Shown: positions 1-10,099, counted from the first letter of the stretch. The stretch is DNA of 64,000 nucleotides from Achatina immaculata (GCA_009760885.1 CM019718.1:26033133-26097132); one strand, 5' to 3'. Notes: generated from the sequence alone by a model not told the origin. Translations and numbers: made by a program.

Positions 1-350
1 GTCTTAATCCGGCCCTGCTTGCTGTACATGCTGTACATCGCAGACTGGCGATGGACAAGAAGAATGTTGCTAACGCTGTATTGGACAGACTGCTGAAAAA
101 TGAAGAGTGGGGATGGAAGAATAATGTAGATCTGAAGAAAATGCAGGAGCTATGACAAATTAAAGGTGGTGGCAGTAAATCTGAACTGTGTGTCAAAAAA
201 CGCATCGTAAACAACCAACATTTGACAGGAACTATTAGCAAGCATACTCTTGGATGGATGCTGCGGCATACGGCGGAGCATATATATATGGGGTTGTCCT
301 GAATGCAGTGAAACCGGAGTTTGAATTTTGAACCTTTGAACCCTTAATGA
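1..350 (+). mobile_element. LINE fragment, RNase H-domain region (decayed)
   Basis: This stretch resembles positions 43,010-43,360 of the same window across most of its length (shared words such as the ones encoding a DRL/DRLH-type helix and a CGIRRS/CWSMRRS segment near the end). The better copy reads as the end of an RNase H domain (motif VHGSELADRLAG). The present copy has several stops and frame shifts. It is best read as a 3' piece of a non-LTR retrotransposon that carried RNase H. The start lies outside the window. Confidence 0.5.
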
Positions 351-1257
351 CCACAAGTAAGGCGGGGCATTATGTGATGCTGACAATATCACTCCCAAGT
401 GTGCTGAAAAGTCAAGGACAATATGAGCATCAACATCATATCCCTTGTGCATTATGGCCTTCTTTAGCTTGTTTAGTGATATAGCAAAAGGCCGATCACG
501 CAAGAGAGGGGTGGATGAAGTAGCATAAAACTATATAGCACAACTTTATCAGAAAGGCTGCTTTGCCCACCCAACACCACAAGGAAGGAAATAAAACAAG
601 ACAATTTAGTCTAGTATGTTTGCTATTTTACCGTTGATGAAGTTTTTCTTCTGTGGAAAAGCTTGTTCAAGTTTGGGTTCTTTTGGATTTTCTCGGAGTT
701 TCAAGTCATTTTCATACATTTTTTGTATGTCTCAATCATTTTGCTTTCTTTGTTGAGTTTCTAGAAAGTAGCTTAGGCTGATTCTTCTTTTACTAATGTC
801 TTTTGTAGTAGTTTCTCCCGTTGTGGTCTTTTTCGCTTTTAACACCTTCTACGAAACTCTGCTAGAATTGTTTCAAACAAAGGCGGGTGATCAGATATGG
901 AATTAAAGCCTCATATACTTAACTCTTTTAAGCTGTTAGAAGTAAGCACACAAAACACATAAAGCTGCAGTCAAAGTGAAAACAGAAAGACAGAAAAATT
1001 TTGTTCCTAAGTTATTACTGTCTGGGATGCTATTATTATACAAAGAATGGTACATTAGATGCTGCATACACAACAAGGGAAATAACTGTAAAATTGAATT
1101 ATAGTATTTTACGAATCACAGTTAGTGTCCTTTACTCGCTTACTACACTGGCCAACACACAATGTGTATTAATTTTGATGTGCTGAATTAAAAAAAAAAA
1201 AAATTGACAATGAAATGTACCTATTTACTCTTGTTTAGGAGATACTCAGTTTCATTT
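351..1257. other. AT-rich stretch, nothing recognised
   Basis: No convincing coding region on either strand; the short open frames lack any recognisable motif. A run of A lies near 1,190. Confidence 0.5.
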
Positions 1258-2640
1258 TTATTGATTCATTTGCATGTCCCTTGGGGAACTTTGCCTCCCA
1301 AATAGCACTCCTGTAGGTCTATCGGTTGTGAGCAAGATGGTTTGCTGCTGATAAATCCATTTGCAGATCATCAACGATGTCTTGCAGTCATCTTCGCCTT
1401 GGTCTTCCTCTCTTTCTTTTTCCCGTTATGTACATTCCAAGACGGTCTTCTCTAGACTATCATGACGTTTAATGTGTCCAAAATATTTAAGTTTTCTCTC
1501 CCTAATCCTCTTCACTATCCAGCCTTCTTCAATATTAAGTTCGTGTAGTATGGGTTTATTTGTTCTTTTTTGTGTCCACGATATTTGGAGAACTCTTCTG
1601 TAGCATTTACATTCAAAGGCATTTATGCGTTTCTCAGCTGTTTTATTAAGTGTCCAGGTCTCACAGGCATATGTTGCGATGGGAAAGATGCATGCCCTTA
1701 AAAATCTATTTTTGTGGTTGTCTGCTCCTCTCCACAGATTCTTTAGTTGTTTTACTTTCTGAAGAGCGATATATGTCCTTTTCATTTCCCTCATTGTATC
1801 TCCATTACTAGTTAGTAGTGATCCAAGATATTCAAAACTCTCCACTACTTCCAATTTTTCCTCATTGATATATATTTCAGATGCCTTATTTGTTTTATCA
1901 GTTGTCATCAATTTTGTTTTCTTCGCATTAAGATAGAGGTTTTGCTCTTCGCTGTTCTTACGGACTGACAAAATTAGTTTTTCCATTCCTTTTTGTGTTG
2001 TGGACAATAATACTGTGTCATCAGTATATCTAATCTCTGGTATTTCAAAACCTCCAGTTGTTATGGCATCGTGATATTCTTTGTCTACATCTTCTCTAAC
2101 ATTCCTCGTTATATTTTCAGTATACAAGTTAAATAAGTAAGGCGACAGTATGCACCCCTGACGACCCCTTGTTTTATGTCAAACCAAGTTGTTGTTTCAC
2201 CATTTATTCTCACTGCTGCCTGTTGGTCTATAAACAGCAGTGATGTTAATTGTATCAGACGTGTTGGAAATCCCATTTTTTCCATTATTTCTCAAAATTT
2301 CTGGTGTTGTACACAATTAAATGCCTTTGAGTAGTCTATAAAGGTTAAATATAGATTCACATTAAACTCTCTGCATTTATCTGTTATTAATCCTATATTG
2401 AATATATGATCTCTTGGTCCTCTTCCTTGCCTTTCAAGCTTGGACCATATTGACTTCTTCTATTTTCTTGTGAAGTTTACCCATTATGATTTTTAACAGA
2501 ATTTTACTGGCATAACTAATCAGGGCAACAGTTCAGTAGTTTGTATACTCAGTCTACATTGATTATATTGTTTGATTGTATGATCTTGGTATAATTTAGA
2601 CAGCGTTGTTCCTTAATGGAAGCCATCTTCTCTCTATTTC
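1258..2640 (-). mobile_element. LINE family A, reverse transcriptase and 3' end (degenerate)
   Basis: On the minus strand the translation shows the reverse transcriptase core with the catalytic box YTDDTVLLS (canonical Y/FADD), a following FEYLGSLLT motif, a CETWTLNK segment and a GRPRRRWLQDI-type C-terminus typical of RTE-like LINEs. An uninterrupted frame covers 1,426-2,127. Upstream parts (fingers, QAGFRQGRG and FIDYSKAF-like motifs) appear at 2,150-2,460 in other frames, so the copy is frameshifted. The 3' end abuts an ATTCATTTG sequence shared by other copies in the window. Confidence 0.8.
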
Positions 2641-2834
2641 AGTTGGACATGCTGCCTACTCGAAAGAAACTAATCACAACCTTACACAGATATTCGACTG
2701 TCTTCTGTACCTCAAGTATGGCTGGTATCTCTGTAGTGGCTTGAATACTGTGGCCGTGTTGATGAGTCTGTAGTTGAGATATACACAGTATTTATGTTTG
2801 TGTATGTGTGCAAATGAGACAGCTTAGCAAAGAC

Positions 2835-3340
2835 ACTGGACTCATCATCATCATCACCATCATCATGTGCCGTGCCGACTGGAGTTGGCCATTATGTTTC
2901 TCAAGTGTGCACGATCCTTCATGCAGGCCTTCAGCTCAGTTGGTGATCTCCTCTCACACCATCCCGTCAGACTGTCCAGTATCATTTCTCTTGGTTTTCC
3001 TCTTGATCTTCTTCTTCTATTTTTCCTGTTATTATAATATTTTCAATACTCCTTCTTCTCATTGCATGTCCTATGAAAATACATTGTCGCTCTCTTATTT
3101 TTTTTTTTGTTTTGACAAGGTTTTTTTGTCTCTCCAGCTCTTCTCGTACATTCTTCATTAGTTATTTTTGCTGTCCACGGGATTCGCAACATTCTTCTAA
3201 TAAATCACATTTCTGTTGCTTCCAATGATTTTTGTGCAGACTTGCCTATTGTCCATAATTCACTTCCATATAACAATATAGGTTCAATATAGCATTTTAG
3301 GACTCGTTTTCTAACATTCATTGATAAGGATATGTTGGGC
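2835..3340 (-). mobile_element. LINE family G, 3' end with (GAT)n tail
   Basis: The minus-strand translation shows a degraded reverse transcriptase C-terminus with blocks like LKCYIEPILLYGSELW and MWFIRRMLRIPWTAK. The 3' end runs into a (GAT/ATC)n tract at 2,845-2,868, a common microsatellite-like tail of RTE-type elements. Stops and frame changes are frequent, so it is non-functional. Confidence 0.6.
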
Positions 3341-3479
3341 TATGCGAAGAAAAAATGAGGGAAGTCTTCAAAAGTTGGAGAAAAGAATGTGCAACACCCA
3401 GCATTGATAGAGACACACACACACAATCATACTACCACTTCTACACATAAAACTTGGTCTGATGAAGAATTCTGTAAAA

Positions 3480-3735
3480 GCCATGGACCCTGCTAAGCCA
3501 GTGCTCAAGTTCCTGGAAGACAAATTCCCTTGAGTCAGTGAAGCAAAAATCAAAGATGGAGATTTTGTGGGTCCTCATATCTGACAGCTCTTCAAAGATG
3601 AGCAGTGTGACAACTTGCTGTAAGGTAATTGGAAGAATGCTTGCGGTGCGTTTCGTCTAGTGCTAACTAAATTCCTTGGAAATATAAAGGAAGAAAGCTA
3701 CAAAGAACTGGCTGAGAATATATTGTCTGTGTAAT
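3480..3735 (+). pseudogene. Fragment of a repeated transposon-like ORF
   Basis: With three internal stops, the plus strand reads as a recognisable protein fragment containing VSEAKIKDGDFVGPHI, then QLFKDEQCDN, then AFRLVLTKFLGNI. From memory, proteins with FPKLSEAKIK and FVGPQI blocks occur in many copies in metazoan genomes and behave like transposon-borne genes of unknown function. The end of the fragment (ELAENIL) is also the first unit of the 35 bp tandem array that follows. Confidence 0.45.
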
Positions 3736-3990
3736 CACAAACTTGGCTGAGAATATGTTGTCTGTGTAATCACAAACTTGGCTGAGAATATGTTGTCTGT
3801 GTAATCACAAACTTGGCTGAGAATATGTTGTCTGTGTAATCACAAACTTGGCTGAGAATATGTTGTCTGTGTAATCACAAACTTGGCTGAGAATATGTTG
3901 TCTGTGTAATCACAAACTTGGCTGAGAATATGTTGTCTGTGTAATCACAAACTTAGCTGGGAATATGTTGTCTGCATAATCACAAACTTG
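3711..3990. repeat. Tandem array, 35 bp unit, 8 copies
   Basis: The word GCTGAGAATATGTTGTCTGT recurs every 35 bases from 3,711 to about 3,990 (starts 3,711, 3,746, 3,781 and so on). Copies are nearly identical apart from the first and last. The first unit belongs to the preceding pseudogene, so the array arose from its coding end. Confidence 0.9.
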
Positions 3991-4080
3991 GCTGCAATAT
4001 ATCCTTAGAGTTGCACTTTCTCCTTCCCCGGCAACTGCGGCGTGGTCAGTGATGTACGTGGGGAACACTTCCATCAGGAC

Positions 4081-4500
4081 ACCACAACAATGGAGAAACA
4101 GTATCAGGACACCACAACAATGGAGAACCAGTATCAGGACACCACAACAATGTAGAAACAGTATCAGGACACCACAACAATGTAGAAACAGTATCAGGAC
4201 ACCACAACAATGGAGAAACAGTATCAGGACACCACAACAATGTAGAAACAGTATCAGGACGTCACAACAATGTAGAAACAGTATTAGGACACCACAACAA
4301 TGTAGAAACAGTATCAGGACACCACAACAATGGATAAACAGTATCAGGACACCACAACAATGGAGAAACAGTATCAGGACACCACAACAATGTAGAAACA
4401 GTATCAGGACGTCACAACAATGTAGAAACAGTATCAGGACACCACAACAATGTAGAAACAGTATCAGGACACCACAACAATGGAGAACCAGTATCATGGC
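4081..4500. repeat. Tandem array, 30 bp unit, 14 copies
   Basis: Fourteen uninterrupted copies of a 30 bp unit beginning ACCACAACAATG and ending GTATCAGGAC. Variation is limited to a few positions (TGGAG/TGTAG, ACCACA/GTCACA). Because 30 is divisible by three and the unit has few stops, long artefactual frames exist on both strands. Confidence 0.95.
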
Positions 4501-5279
4501 TAGTGGTCCACTTCCTCGTTGACTGACTGTTGTTGAACATTGACTAGACATGATCCTGAGCACTTGTACAAGTGTCAGACAAAGAAACGTCAACACACAG
4601 ATGCGGGCATGCAAAGCTACGCTTTAGATTCTAACGTAATACTCTGTTTAGTAAGTGCCTGGTGCACATTTCTTATAAAAACAATAGCCAGCTTTGCATT
4701 ATGGTTGCCGTATTCGTGTTAAGCACCCCAGAATCTATCAGAAATGGCTAATTTTATAAGAAGGGCATGGCTTTTGTTAACATTTGTTGTCCAGTGCTGT
4801 TTGATTTACGGCTATTAAATAACTAGATTAATCGTGGAGCTTAACTGTAACGAAGATGCCTTTAAACCCTGTTCTCATTCAGTACTTCCTTCCTGCATCT
4901 AGGCACCACTGTGTAAGGAAGAAGGTGAAGGGAGTGAGGACACTTATGAGAGTGGTAGTTAAGTAATTAAATTCTTCCAATGGCACAAACGTACTGTGAC
5001 CCCCCCCCCCTCTCTCCAACCCTAATGTTTTTTTTATCTGACCCCAAGCAGCCCGGTTCCCTGACCCTTGTTAGCCCAACAGTTCAACCTACAGATATCA
5101 TGTCTACTCTGTTTTCTCATCATCTCTCATACCAAATTAAAAAAAAAATCTCAGCGTATAAAACAACTAACAAAATGAGTTTGTTACAACAACATCAAGA
5201 CACTTGTCATGAACACACACACACAATACCAATAACGATTCAGACCACATTCCACAGAACACCTACGCACGCACACACT

Positions 5280-5320
<41 letters not shown>

Positions 5321-5828
5321 CCTAGAAAGCAATGACATTAAAGTGCATCACTGAACAACAGCAAAAAAAAATATACAAATCAGTAATCTTCACTCATATC
5401 AACCCTCATTGTCATAAGAAGCTTTAGCAATCAATACAACCAATATACTTGTACAAATTACAGCTAACTTTCAAATATTAATATGGAGTAACAAAAATAC
5501 ACAAAGAACGTGTGAAAGAAGTTAAAATGACTTAACATTTGCACTCAACCTCTGATCCGCAACTTAAAAAACGTATAAAACATACTAAACTCAACAGGTG
5601 TAATTATTATTACTACATTCAGACACGCACATCACATTGATATCGCTTATAAATAAACACAATTAACACAATTATTGCAGCCACTCTACAAACATACTCT
5701 GATTTGTTACTTACCTTCTGCGCTGTAAGGGTAAAATAAAATCCCATAATTTCAAAAGAGAAAGTTGATTAATTGGAAAGGGTGAACTGAAACTAGAACT
5801 ACTGGAACTTTTAAAGGGAAGCTCGTTC
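4501..5828. other. Non-coding AT-rich stretch with a (TA)n microsatellite
   Basis: A (TA)n tract lies at 5,283-5,320. A C-run followed by CT-rich sequence is at 5,000. No supported gene or transposon motif is visible in the remainder. Confidence 0.5.
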
Positions 5829-6221
5829 TATGCACCCCTGCCGGACCCCTTGTTTTATGTCAAACCAACTTGTTGTTTCACCATTTATTCTTACTGCTGC
5901 TTGTTGGTCTAGATACAGCAGTGATGTTAATTGTATCAAATGTGTTGGAAATCCCATTTGTTCCATTATTTCCCAAAGTTTCTGGTGTTGTACACAATCA
6001 AATGCCTTTGAGTAGTCTATAAAGGATAAATATAGATTCACATTAAACTCTCTGCATTTCTCTATTATTAATCTTAGATTGAATATATGGTCTCTTGATC
6101 CTCTTCCTTGCCTGAAGCCAGCTTGGACCATATTGACTTCTTCTTCTATTTTCTTTCGAAGTCTACCCATTATGATTTTTAACAGAATTTTACTGGCATG
6201 ACTAATCAGAGCAACAGTTCT
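5829..6221 (-). mobile_element. LINE family A fragment at left edge of the viral element
   Basis: Minus-strand reverse transcriptase fragment with an open frame for about 119 residues, showing NMVQAGFRQGRGSRDHIFN, FIDYSKAFDCVQ and DIKQGVRQGC blocks. It is close in sequence to 2,150-2,520 in the same window. Both ends stop abruptly: similarity to the other copy ends at AACAGTTC, and both outer flanks carry GTTCT, a possible 5 bp target duplication. It therefore may have inserted into the viral element rather than merely next to it. Confidence 0.75.
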
Positions 6222-6267
6222 TTGGGCCTATCGTAAACGTTCTGACAGGAATTCTAGGCGTTTAAAG

Positions 6268-7071
6268 CAGATTATGGACATGGAAGATTTGGACAGTGGA
6301 ATGCAGCAGATTATGGACATGGAAGATTTGGACAGTGGAATGCAGCAGATTATGGACATGGAAGATTTGGACAGTGGAATGCAGCAGATTATGGACATGG
6401 AAGATTTGGACAGTGGAATGCAGCAGATTATGGACATGGAAGATGTGGACAGTGGAATGCAGCAGATTATGGACATGGAAGATTTGGACAGTGGAATGCA
6501 GCAGATTATGGACATGGAAGATTTGGACAGTGGAATGCAGCAGATTATGGACATGGAAGATTTGGACAGTGGAATGCAGCAGATTATGGACATGGAAGAT
6601 TTGGACAGTGGAATGCAGCAGATTATGGACATGGAAGATGTGGACAGTGGAATGCAGCAGATTATGGACATGGAAGATTTGGACAGTGGAATGCAGCAGA
6701 TTATGGACATGGAAGATTTGGACAGTGGAATGCAGCAGATTATGGACATGGAAGATTTGGACAGTGGAATGCAGCAGATTATGGACATGGAAGATTTGGA
6801 CAGTGGAATGCAGCAGATTATGGACATGGAAGATTTGGACAGTGGAATGCAGCAGATTATGGACATGGAAGATTTGGACAGTGGAATGCAGCAGATTATG
6901 GACATGGAAGATTTGGACAGTGGAATGCAGCAGATTATGGACATAGAAGATTTGGACAGTGGAATGCAGCAGATTATGGACATGGAAGATTTGGACAGTG
7001 GAATGCAGCAGATTATGGACATGGAAGATTTGGACAGTGGAATGCAGCAGATTATGGACATGGAAGATTTG
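6268..7071. repeat. 39 bp in-frame tandem array, 20 full copies plus a partial one
   Basis: A 39 bp unit (13 codons, beginning ATTATGGACATGGAAGATTT) repeats 20 times from 6,274 to 7,053 and ends in a partial copy continuous with unique coding sequence. Variants are few: GAAGATGTG in units 5 and 10, and ATAGAA in unit 18. The two identical variants five units apart suggest a 195 bp (5-unit) duplication step. The unit has no stop in several frames, which creates long artefactual ORFs on both strands. Confidence 0.97.
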
Positions 7072-7326
7072 GAGCCGCGCGATAAAGCCAAAGTATACCA
7101 ACAGACGTTGCCGCGGTATTTGGGGCGTCTCCAGCAGTATAGACAAAAGCCACTAGGTTTCGTGGATGTCAAGCAACCACTCCAACCTAGCGACCCCCAA
7201 CCTGTGGCGCCGATACTTAAAGACGAAGAAAAACCCTTGGGTCATCAGTTGAAGCCAGATGTCGAACCAGCGTCGTATTATCTCCGGAAAAAAGTCGAAA
7301 ATCCCGACCCCAAAAAAGTGGGATAA
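6274..7326 (+). CDS. Polinton pre-integrase protein with expanded 13-residue repeat (5' end missing)
   Basis: The unique C-terminal part reads DLEPRDKAKVYQQTLPRYLG and then a proline-rich tail ending at 7,326. From memory, a short conserved protein with a similar DREK..YNQ.LQRYL core is often encoded just before the integrase in Polinton-like elements; its function is unknown. The frame is open upstream of the first ATG to about 6,224 (basic residues, RKRSDRNSRRL), where the LINE junction cuts it, so the true start is lost or lies further left. Residues 1-260 are the repeat MDMEDLDSGMQQI, strongly acidic and methionine-rich. The stop TAA is immediately followed by the ATG of the integrase with no gap. 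Confidence 0.7.
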   Translation: MDMEDLDSGMQQIMDMEDLDSGMQQIMDMEDLDSGMQQIMDMEDLDSGMQQIMDMEDVDSGMQQIMDMEDLDSGMQQIMDMEDLDSGMQQIMDMEDLDSGMQQIMDMEDLDSGMQQIMDMEDVDSGMQQIMDMEDLDSGMQQIMDMEDLDSGMQQIMDMEDLDSGMQQIMDMEDLDSGMQQIMDMEDLDSGMQQIMDMEDLDSGMQQIMDMEDLDSGMQQIMDIEDLDSGMQQIMDMEDLDSGMQQIMDMEDLDSGMQQIMDMEDLEPRDKAKVYQQTLPRYLGRLQQYRQKPLGFVDVKQPLQPSDPQPVAPILKDEEKPLGHQLKPDVEPASYYLRKKVENPDPKKVG

Positions 7327-8649
7327 ATGGCCCTAAAAAAACATTATTACGAGCCAAGTCGGCCTGGAGCGTATGCTGGTGCAACCGCCCTTCACCGTAG
7401 TACAAGAATTAACGCTAAAGAAATTAAAGAATGGCTACGTCATCAAGACACCTATACTCTCCATAAACCAGTCCGACGCCAATTTAAGAGGCGTGCGACC
7501 GTAACAGGCGGTCTAAATCAACAATTTCAAGCCGATCTGAAACAGTTAGGAAACCACAACGACGGATTCACCTATTTGGTGACGTGTATAGACGTGTTTA
7601 GTAAATACGCTTGGGCTATCGCTATCAAAGCAAAGACTGGGAAAAACCTAGCTAAAGCGGTCCGTCAAATTTTCTCCGAGCACAAATCGATAAATTTTCA
7701 AACGGGCAAAGGTTCGGAATTTGTCAACAAGACCTTCCTGAAGTTTCTTAAAACTGAAAACGTGCATTTCTTTACCACTGAGAACGAGGACGTGAAAGCA
7801 TCCATAGTGGAGCGTTTCAACCGTACCCTAAAAGAAAAGATGTGGCGATACTTTACCAAAACAAACCGCTTTCGCTATATACACGTGTTAAAACGCTTGG
7901 TCAAAAACTACAATTACTCGTATCACAGGAGCATTCGTATGGCTCCGGTAGAGGTTAACATGAGTAATCAGGAGGAAGTATGGAATACGCTATATTCGTC
8001 CGAAGTTTTACCTAGGACACCGCAGTTTATAGAAGGGGATATAGTTAGAATAGCTCAAGCCAAACAACCATTTAAAAAGGGGTATACCCAGTCTTACAAC
8101 AATTATTGAGGAAAGACGCTGGCGATGGTTGGGACATGTGCTCCGAATGACTGACAACTCACTACCAAAAATAGCACTAAGATGGACACCACAGGGGAGC
8201 AGAAGTAAAGGTAGACCAAAAGAGACATGGAGAAGAACAACAGAAAGGATGTTGAGCAATAGAGGGCTCACCTGGGCAAGAGCAGAAAAAAAGGCGAAGG
8301 ACAGGCATTTGTGGAAAACCCTTGCGGAAGCCCCATGTGCCTTGGGCACTTAAGGTTCAGAGAGAGAGATACCCAGTCTTGGACCGAAGAATTGTTTACA
8401 ATCAGTCGGGTAAACAAGACAACTCCGATAACGTACAGACTTAAAGACTACTCAGGCGAAGAACTCAAAGGGTCGTTTTATTCCGAAGAGGTCCAAAAAG
8501 CTGGTGACAAACAAGTGTATCGAATTGAATGTATAAAGCGAGAACGAAATGTAGGCGGGGCTAAAGAGTATTTAGTCAAGTGGTTCGGTTATCCCGAAAC
8601 ATTCAACAGCTGGATACCCGCCGGTCACATATCCAGATACGATGGATGA
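7327..8649 (+). pseudogene. Polinton integrase with chromodomain, split by a LINE insertion
   Basis: Retrovirus-type (rve) DDE integrase that would insert the viral DNA into the host genome. Residues 60-240 form the catalytic core. The first acidic residue is D70 (QFQADLKQL) and the third is E162 (SIVERFNRTLKEK). The second position is G127 in FQTGKGSEF, where the family has Asp; the codon is GGC at 7,705-7,707. G127 to E162 is 35 residues, the DD35E spacing. The frame is broken after residue 256 by a 273 bp insertion (8,096-8,368); coding resumes after the target duplication and shows a chromodomain (YRIECIKRE, then YLVKWFGYP, then SWIPAGHI), a typical C-terminal end in Polinton integrases that may guide chromatin targeting. 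Both the active-site change and the split argue the gene is dead. Confidence 0.93.
8096..8368 (+). mobile_element. 5'-truncated LINE family C insertion in the integrase, with 12 bp TSD
   Basis: The insert differs from 34,085-34,363 at only four positions by my count. It encodes the last part of the reverse transcriptase protein ([25 protein letters not shown]) and ends in GGTTCAGAGAGAGAG, the (GA)n tail. It is flanked by the perfect duplication ATACCCAGTCTT at 8,084-8,095 and 8,369-8,380. This is a classic target-primed insertion, truncated at the 5' end. Confidence 0.95.
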
Positions 8650-8881
8650 AGTGGAAAACGTGCAAACGTTTGAAGGCGAGGGCGTCTCGCGCTGGTTCGG
8701 TAAACTACTTCCGCCTCCCGGGGTCGTCTTCATCAGTCAGATGTTGATTATATACGTCGTCATCGGAGTGTCGTTATTCAATCTAACGCGCGGAGGTGGT
8801 GACGAACACGAGGGAAAGCTCTGGATCGTCCTATTGTCTAGCTGTCTAGGTTACATGTTGCCGAATCCCAAGCTAAAATGA
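8642..8881 (+). CDS. Small single-pass membrane protein
   Basis: 79 residues. The start overlaps the integrase stop by 8 bases and its TGA overlaps the next ATG (ATGA at 8,878-8,881). Residues 25-50 form a hydrophobic segment (GVVFISQMLIIYVVIGVSLF), and a second weaker one lies at 60-75. Small hydrophobic proteins are a recurrent feature of Polinton and adintovirus genomes, possibly virion membrane-active proteins, but no specific family is recognised here. The frame is intact and lies in the late gene block. Confidence 0.7.
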   Translation: MDEVENVQTFEGEGVSRWFGKLLPPPGVVFISQMLIIYVVIGVSLFNLTRGGGDEHEGKLWIVLLSSCLGYMLPNPKLK

Positions 8882-9638
8882 GTTTTTACGTGACGCTACC
8901 TAGCAACGCATCAGAGAACGTATATCCTGATAACCACGCTGGTCACTTTTTCGTAAAACTGCCGCAAACATTCTTCCTGAGTCAGCAATACGAAGTTGGC
9001 CTAGTCGAAGTTCAAATACCCAATACTTATTTTAACGTTCTAGAGGGCGAAGCCTGGATACAATACCTTCCCGGTAAAGGTAAACCACCCGCATTATGGA
9101 AGGTTCCGCCGGGTCTGTACGCTTCACCCGACTTAGTTCTCAATCAGCTGAATAATCAGTAATGACGAAAGGAGGTCCGATGCCTGTCCGGTTCTTGTGG
9201 GAACGGGCAGCGAATAAGGTCTCGTTCAACCTAAACGAAGAGGTTTGTGAAGTTATAATAAGTGATATGTTAACAGACCTCCTTAGACTCCCCGCATCGC
9301 ACGCAAGTGAAGTGGAAACCTCTGTAGTAGAGGGGGAACCCGGGGTAAAAATGGACAGCGACTTAAGAAACGTTTTCGTTTACTGCGATCTCGTAGCCTC
9401 CAGACCAGTCGGCGATGTAATGGTTCCCTTGTTACGTGCTATACCTATAATGGACAGGGGCTCGACGCCGGTGTTTCGCGTCTACGATAAAGCGCACTAC
9501 GTCCCGTTGAGTAGATTCTCTTTTGACACGGTGGAAGTGCTTTTAACCACCGACAGGGGAAAAACGATCCCATTCAAGGGCGGGACTTCGGTGCTGACGT
9601 TACATTTTCGAACCAGGAGACATTTAGATTTCGAATAG
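8878..9638 (+). pseudogene. Minor capsid (penton-type) protein, frame broken near 9,150-9,165
   Basis: The first frame (8,878-9,162, 94 residues) has the start typical of Polinton minor capsid proteins: MSFYVTLPSNASENVYPDN, then EVGLVEVQIPNTY, and PGLYASPDLVLNQL. The second frame (9,162-9,638, 158 residues) continues with VRFLW, then a long acidic stretch, and the end VEVLLTTDRGKTIPF with LHFR. Together they give about 252 residues, the usual length for this single-jelly-roll vertex protein, so one gene broken by an indel is the likeliest reading. The alternative is two coupled genes overlapping at TAATG. It would occupy the capsid vertices next to the major capsid protein encoded downstream. 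Confidence 0.75.
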
Positions 9639-9641
9639 ACA

Positions 9642-10097
9642 ATGGTTAGACACGTTCCGTTACGCAGAAGTGCAAAAATATACGAAGACTTTTACTGCAA
9701 TCAGGCTGGGCACGGACTTCCGGTTTTTGTCGGCGGTAGAAGTCAACGCGGTCGTGGACTCGGCAGTTTTTTTAGTGGTCTAGGGAGAACGATTCTCCCG
9801 TGGTTGAGGACGGGTGGTAAAGCTCTTCTAAGAGAAGGTATTGGTACCGGGTTACAAGTCGCCCAAGACGCGCTAGCTGGAAAAAATGTCGGTGAATCAT
9901 TTAAAGAACACGCTAAAGAGGCGGGACAGCGTCTACTGCAGGGCGCGGTCCAGCACATCGCGGGCAACCAATCGGGTAGCGGTATTAGGAGAAAGGCCGC
10001 CCCTCCCGGTGAACCGTTACCTAAAAGGATAAAACGGTCAGTCGGACGTCGTCGGGTTCACAAGAAGGCCAAGACGTACTCGGATATCTTTGCCTAA
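9642..10097 (+). CDS. pX/pVI-like basic minor virion protein
   Basis: 151 residues, starting 3 bases after the minor capsid stop. The N-terminal region has FYCNQAGHGLPVFVG followed by QRGRGLGSFFSGLGRTILP, a glycine-rich amphipathic block. The middle is helical and alanine-rich. The C-terminus is strongly basic (PKRIKRSVGRRRVHKKAK) and ends YSDIFA. Proteins of this pattern are conserved in Polintons and adintoviruses and have been compared with adenovirus core/minor proteins pX and pVI; the comparison rests on motif pattern and position and is not proven here. A role in DNA condensation or membrane interaction inside the particle is inferred. The frame is intact. Confidence 0.75.
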   Translation: MVRHVPLRRSAKIYEDFYCNQAGHGLPVFVGGRSQRGRGLGSFFSGLGRTILPWLRTGGKALLREGIGTGLQVAQDALAGKNVGESFKEHAKEAGQRLLQGAVQHIAGNQSGSGIRRKAAPPGEPLPKRIKRSVGRRRVHKKAKTYSDIFA

Positions 10098-10099
10098 GG

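Noticed and set aside
4081..4500. CRISPR array
   Set aside because: Units follow directly without unique spacers, and the DNA is eukaryotic.
4049..4614. Long open frames on both strands across the 30 bp array
   Set aside because: The unit length is a multiple of three with few stops, so open frames are expected by chance; no non-repeat domain is attached.
5600..5828. Left terminal inverted repeat of the viral element
   Set aside because: No similarity by eye to the inverted sequence at 17,625-17,880.
6228..7172. Long minus-strand and alternate plus-strand frames across the 39 bp array
   Set aside because: Shadows of the repeat. Only the plus frame continuing into the DKAKVYQQTLPRYL core is attached to conserved sequence.
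8129..8353. Separate viral gene between integrase and membrane protein
   Set aside because: Nearly identical to a LINE end in the PNP intron and flanked by a TSD.
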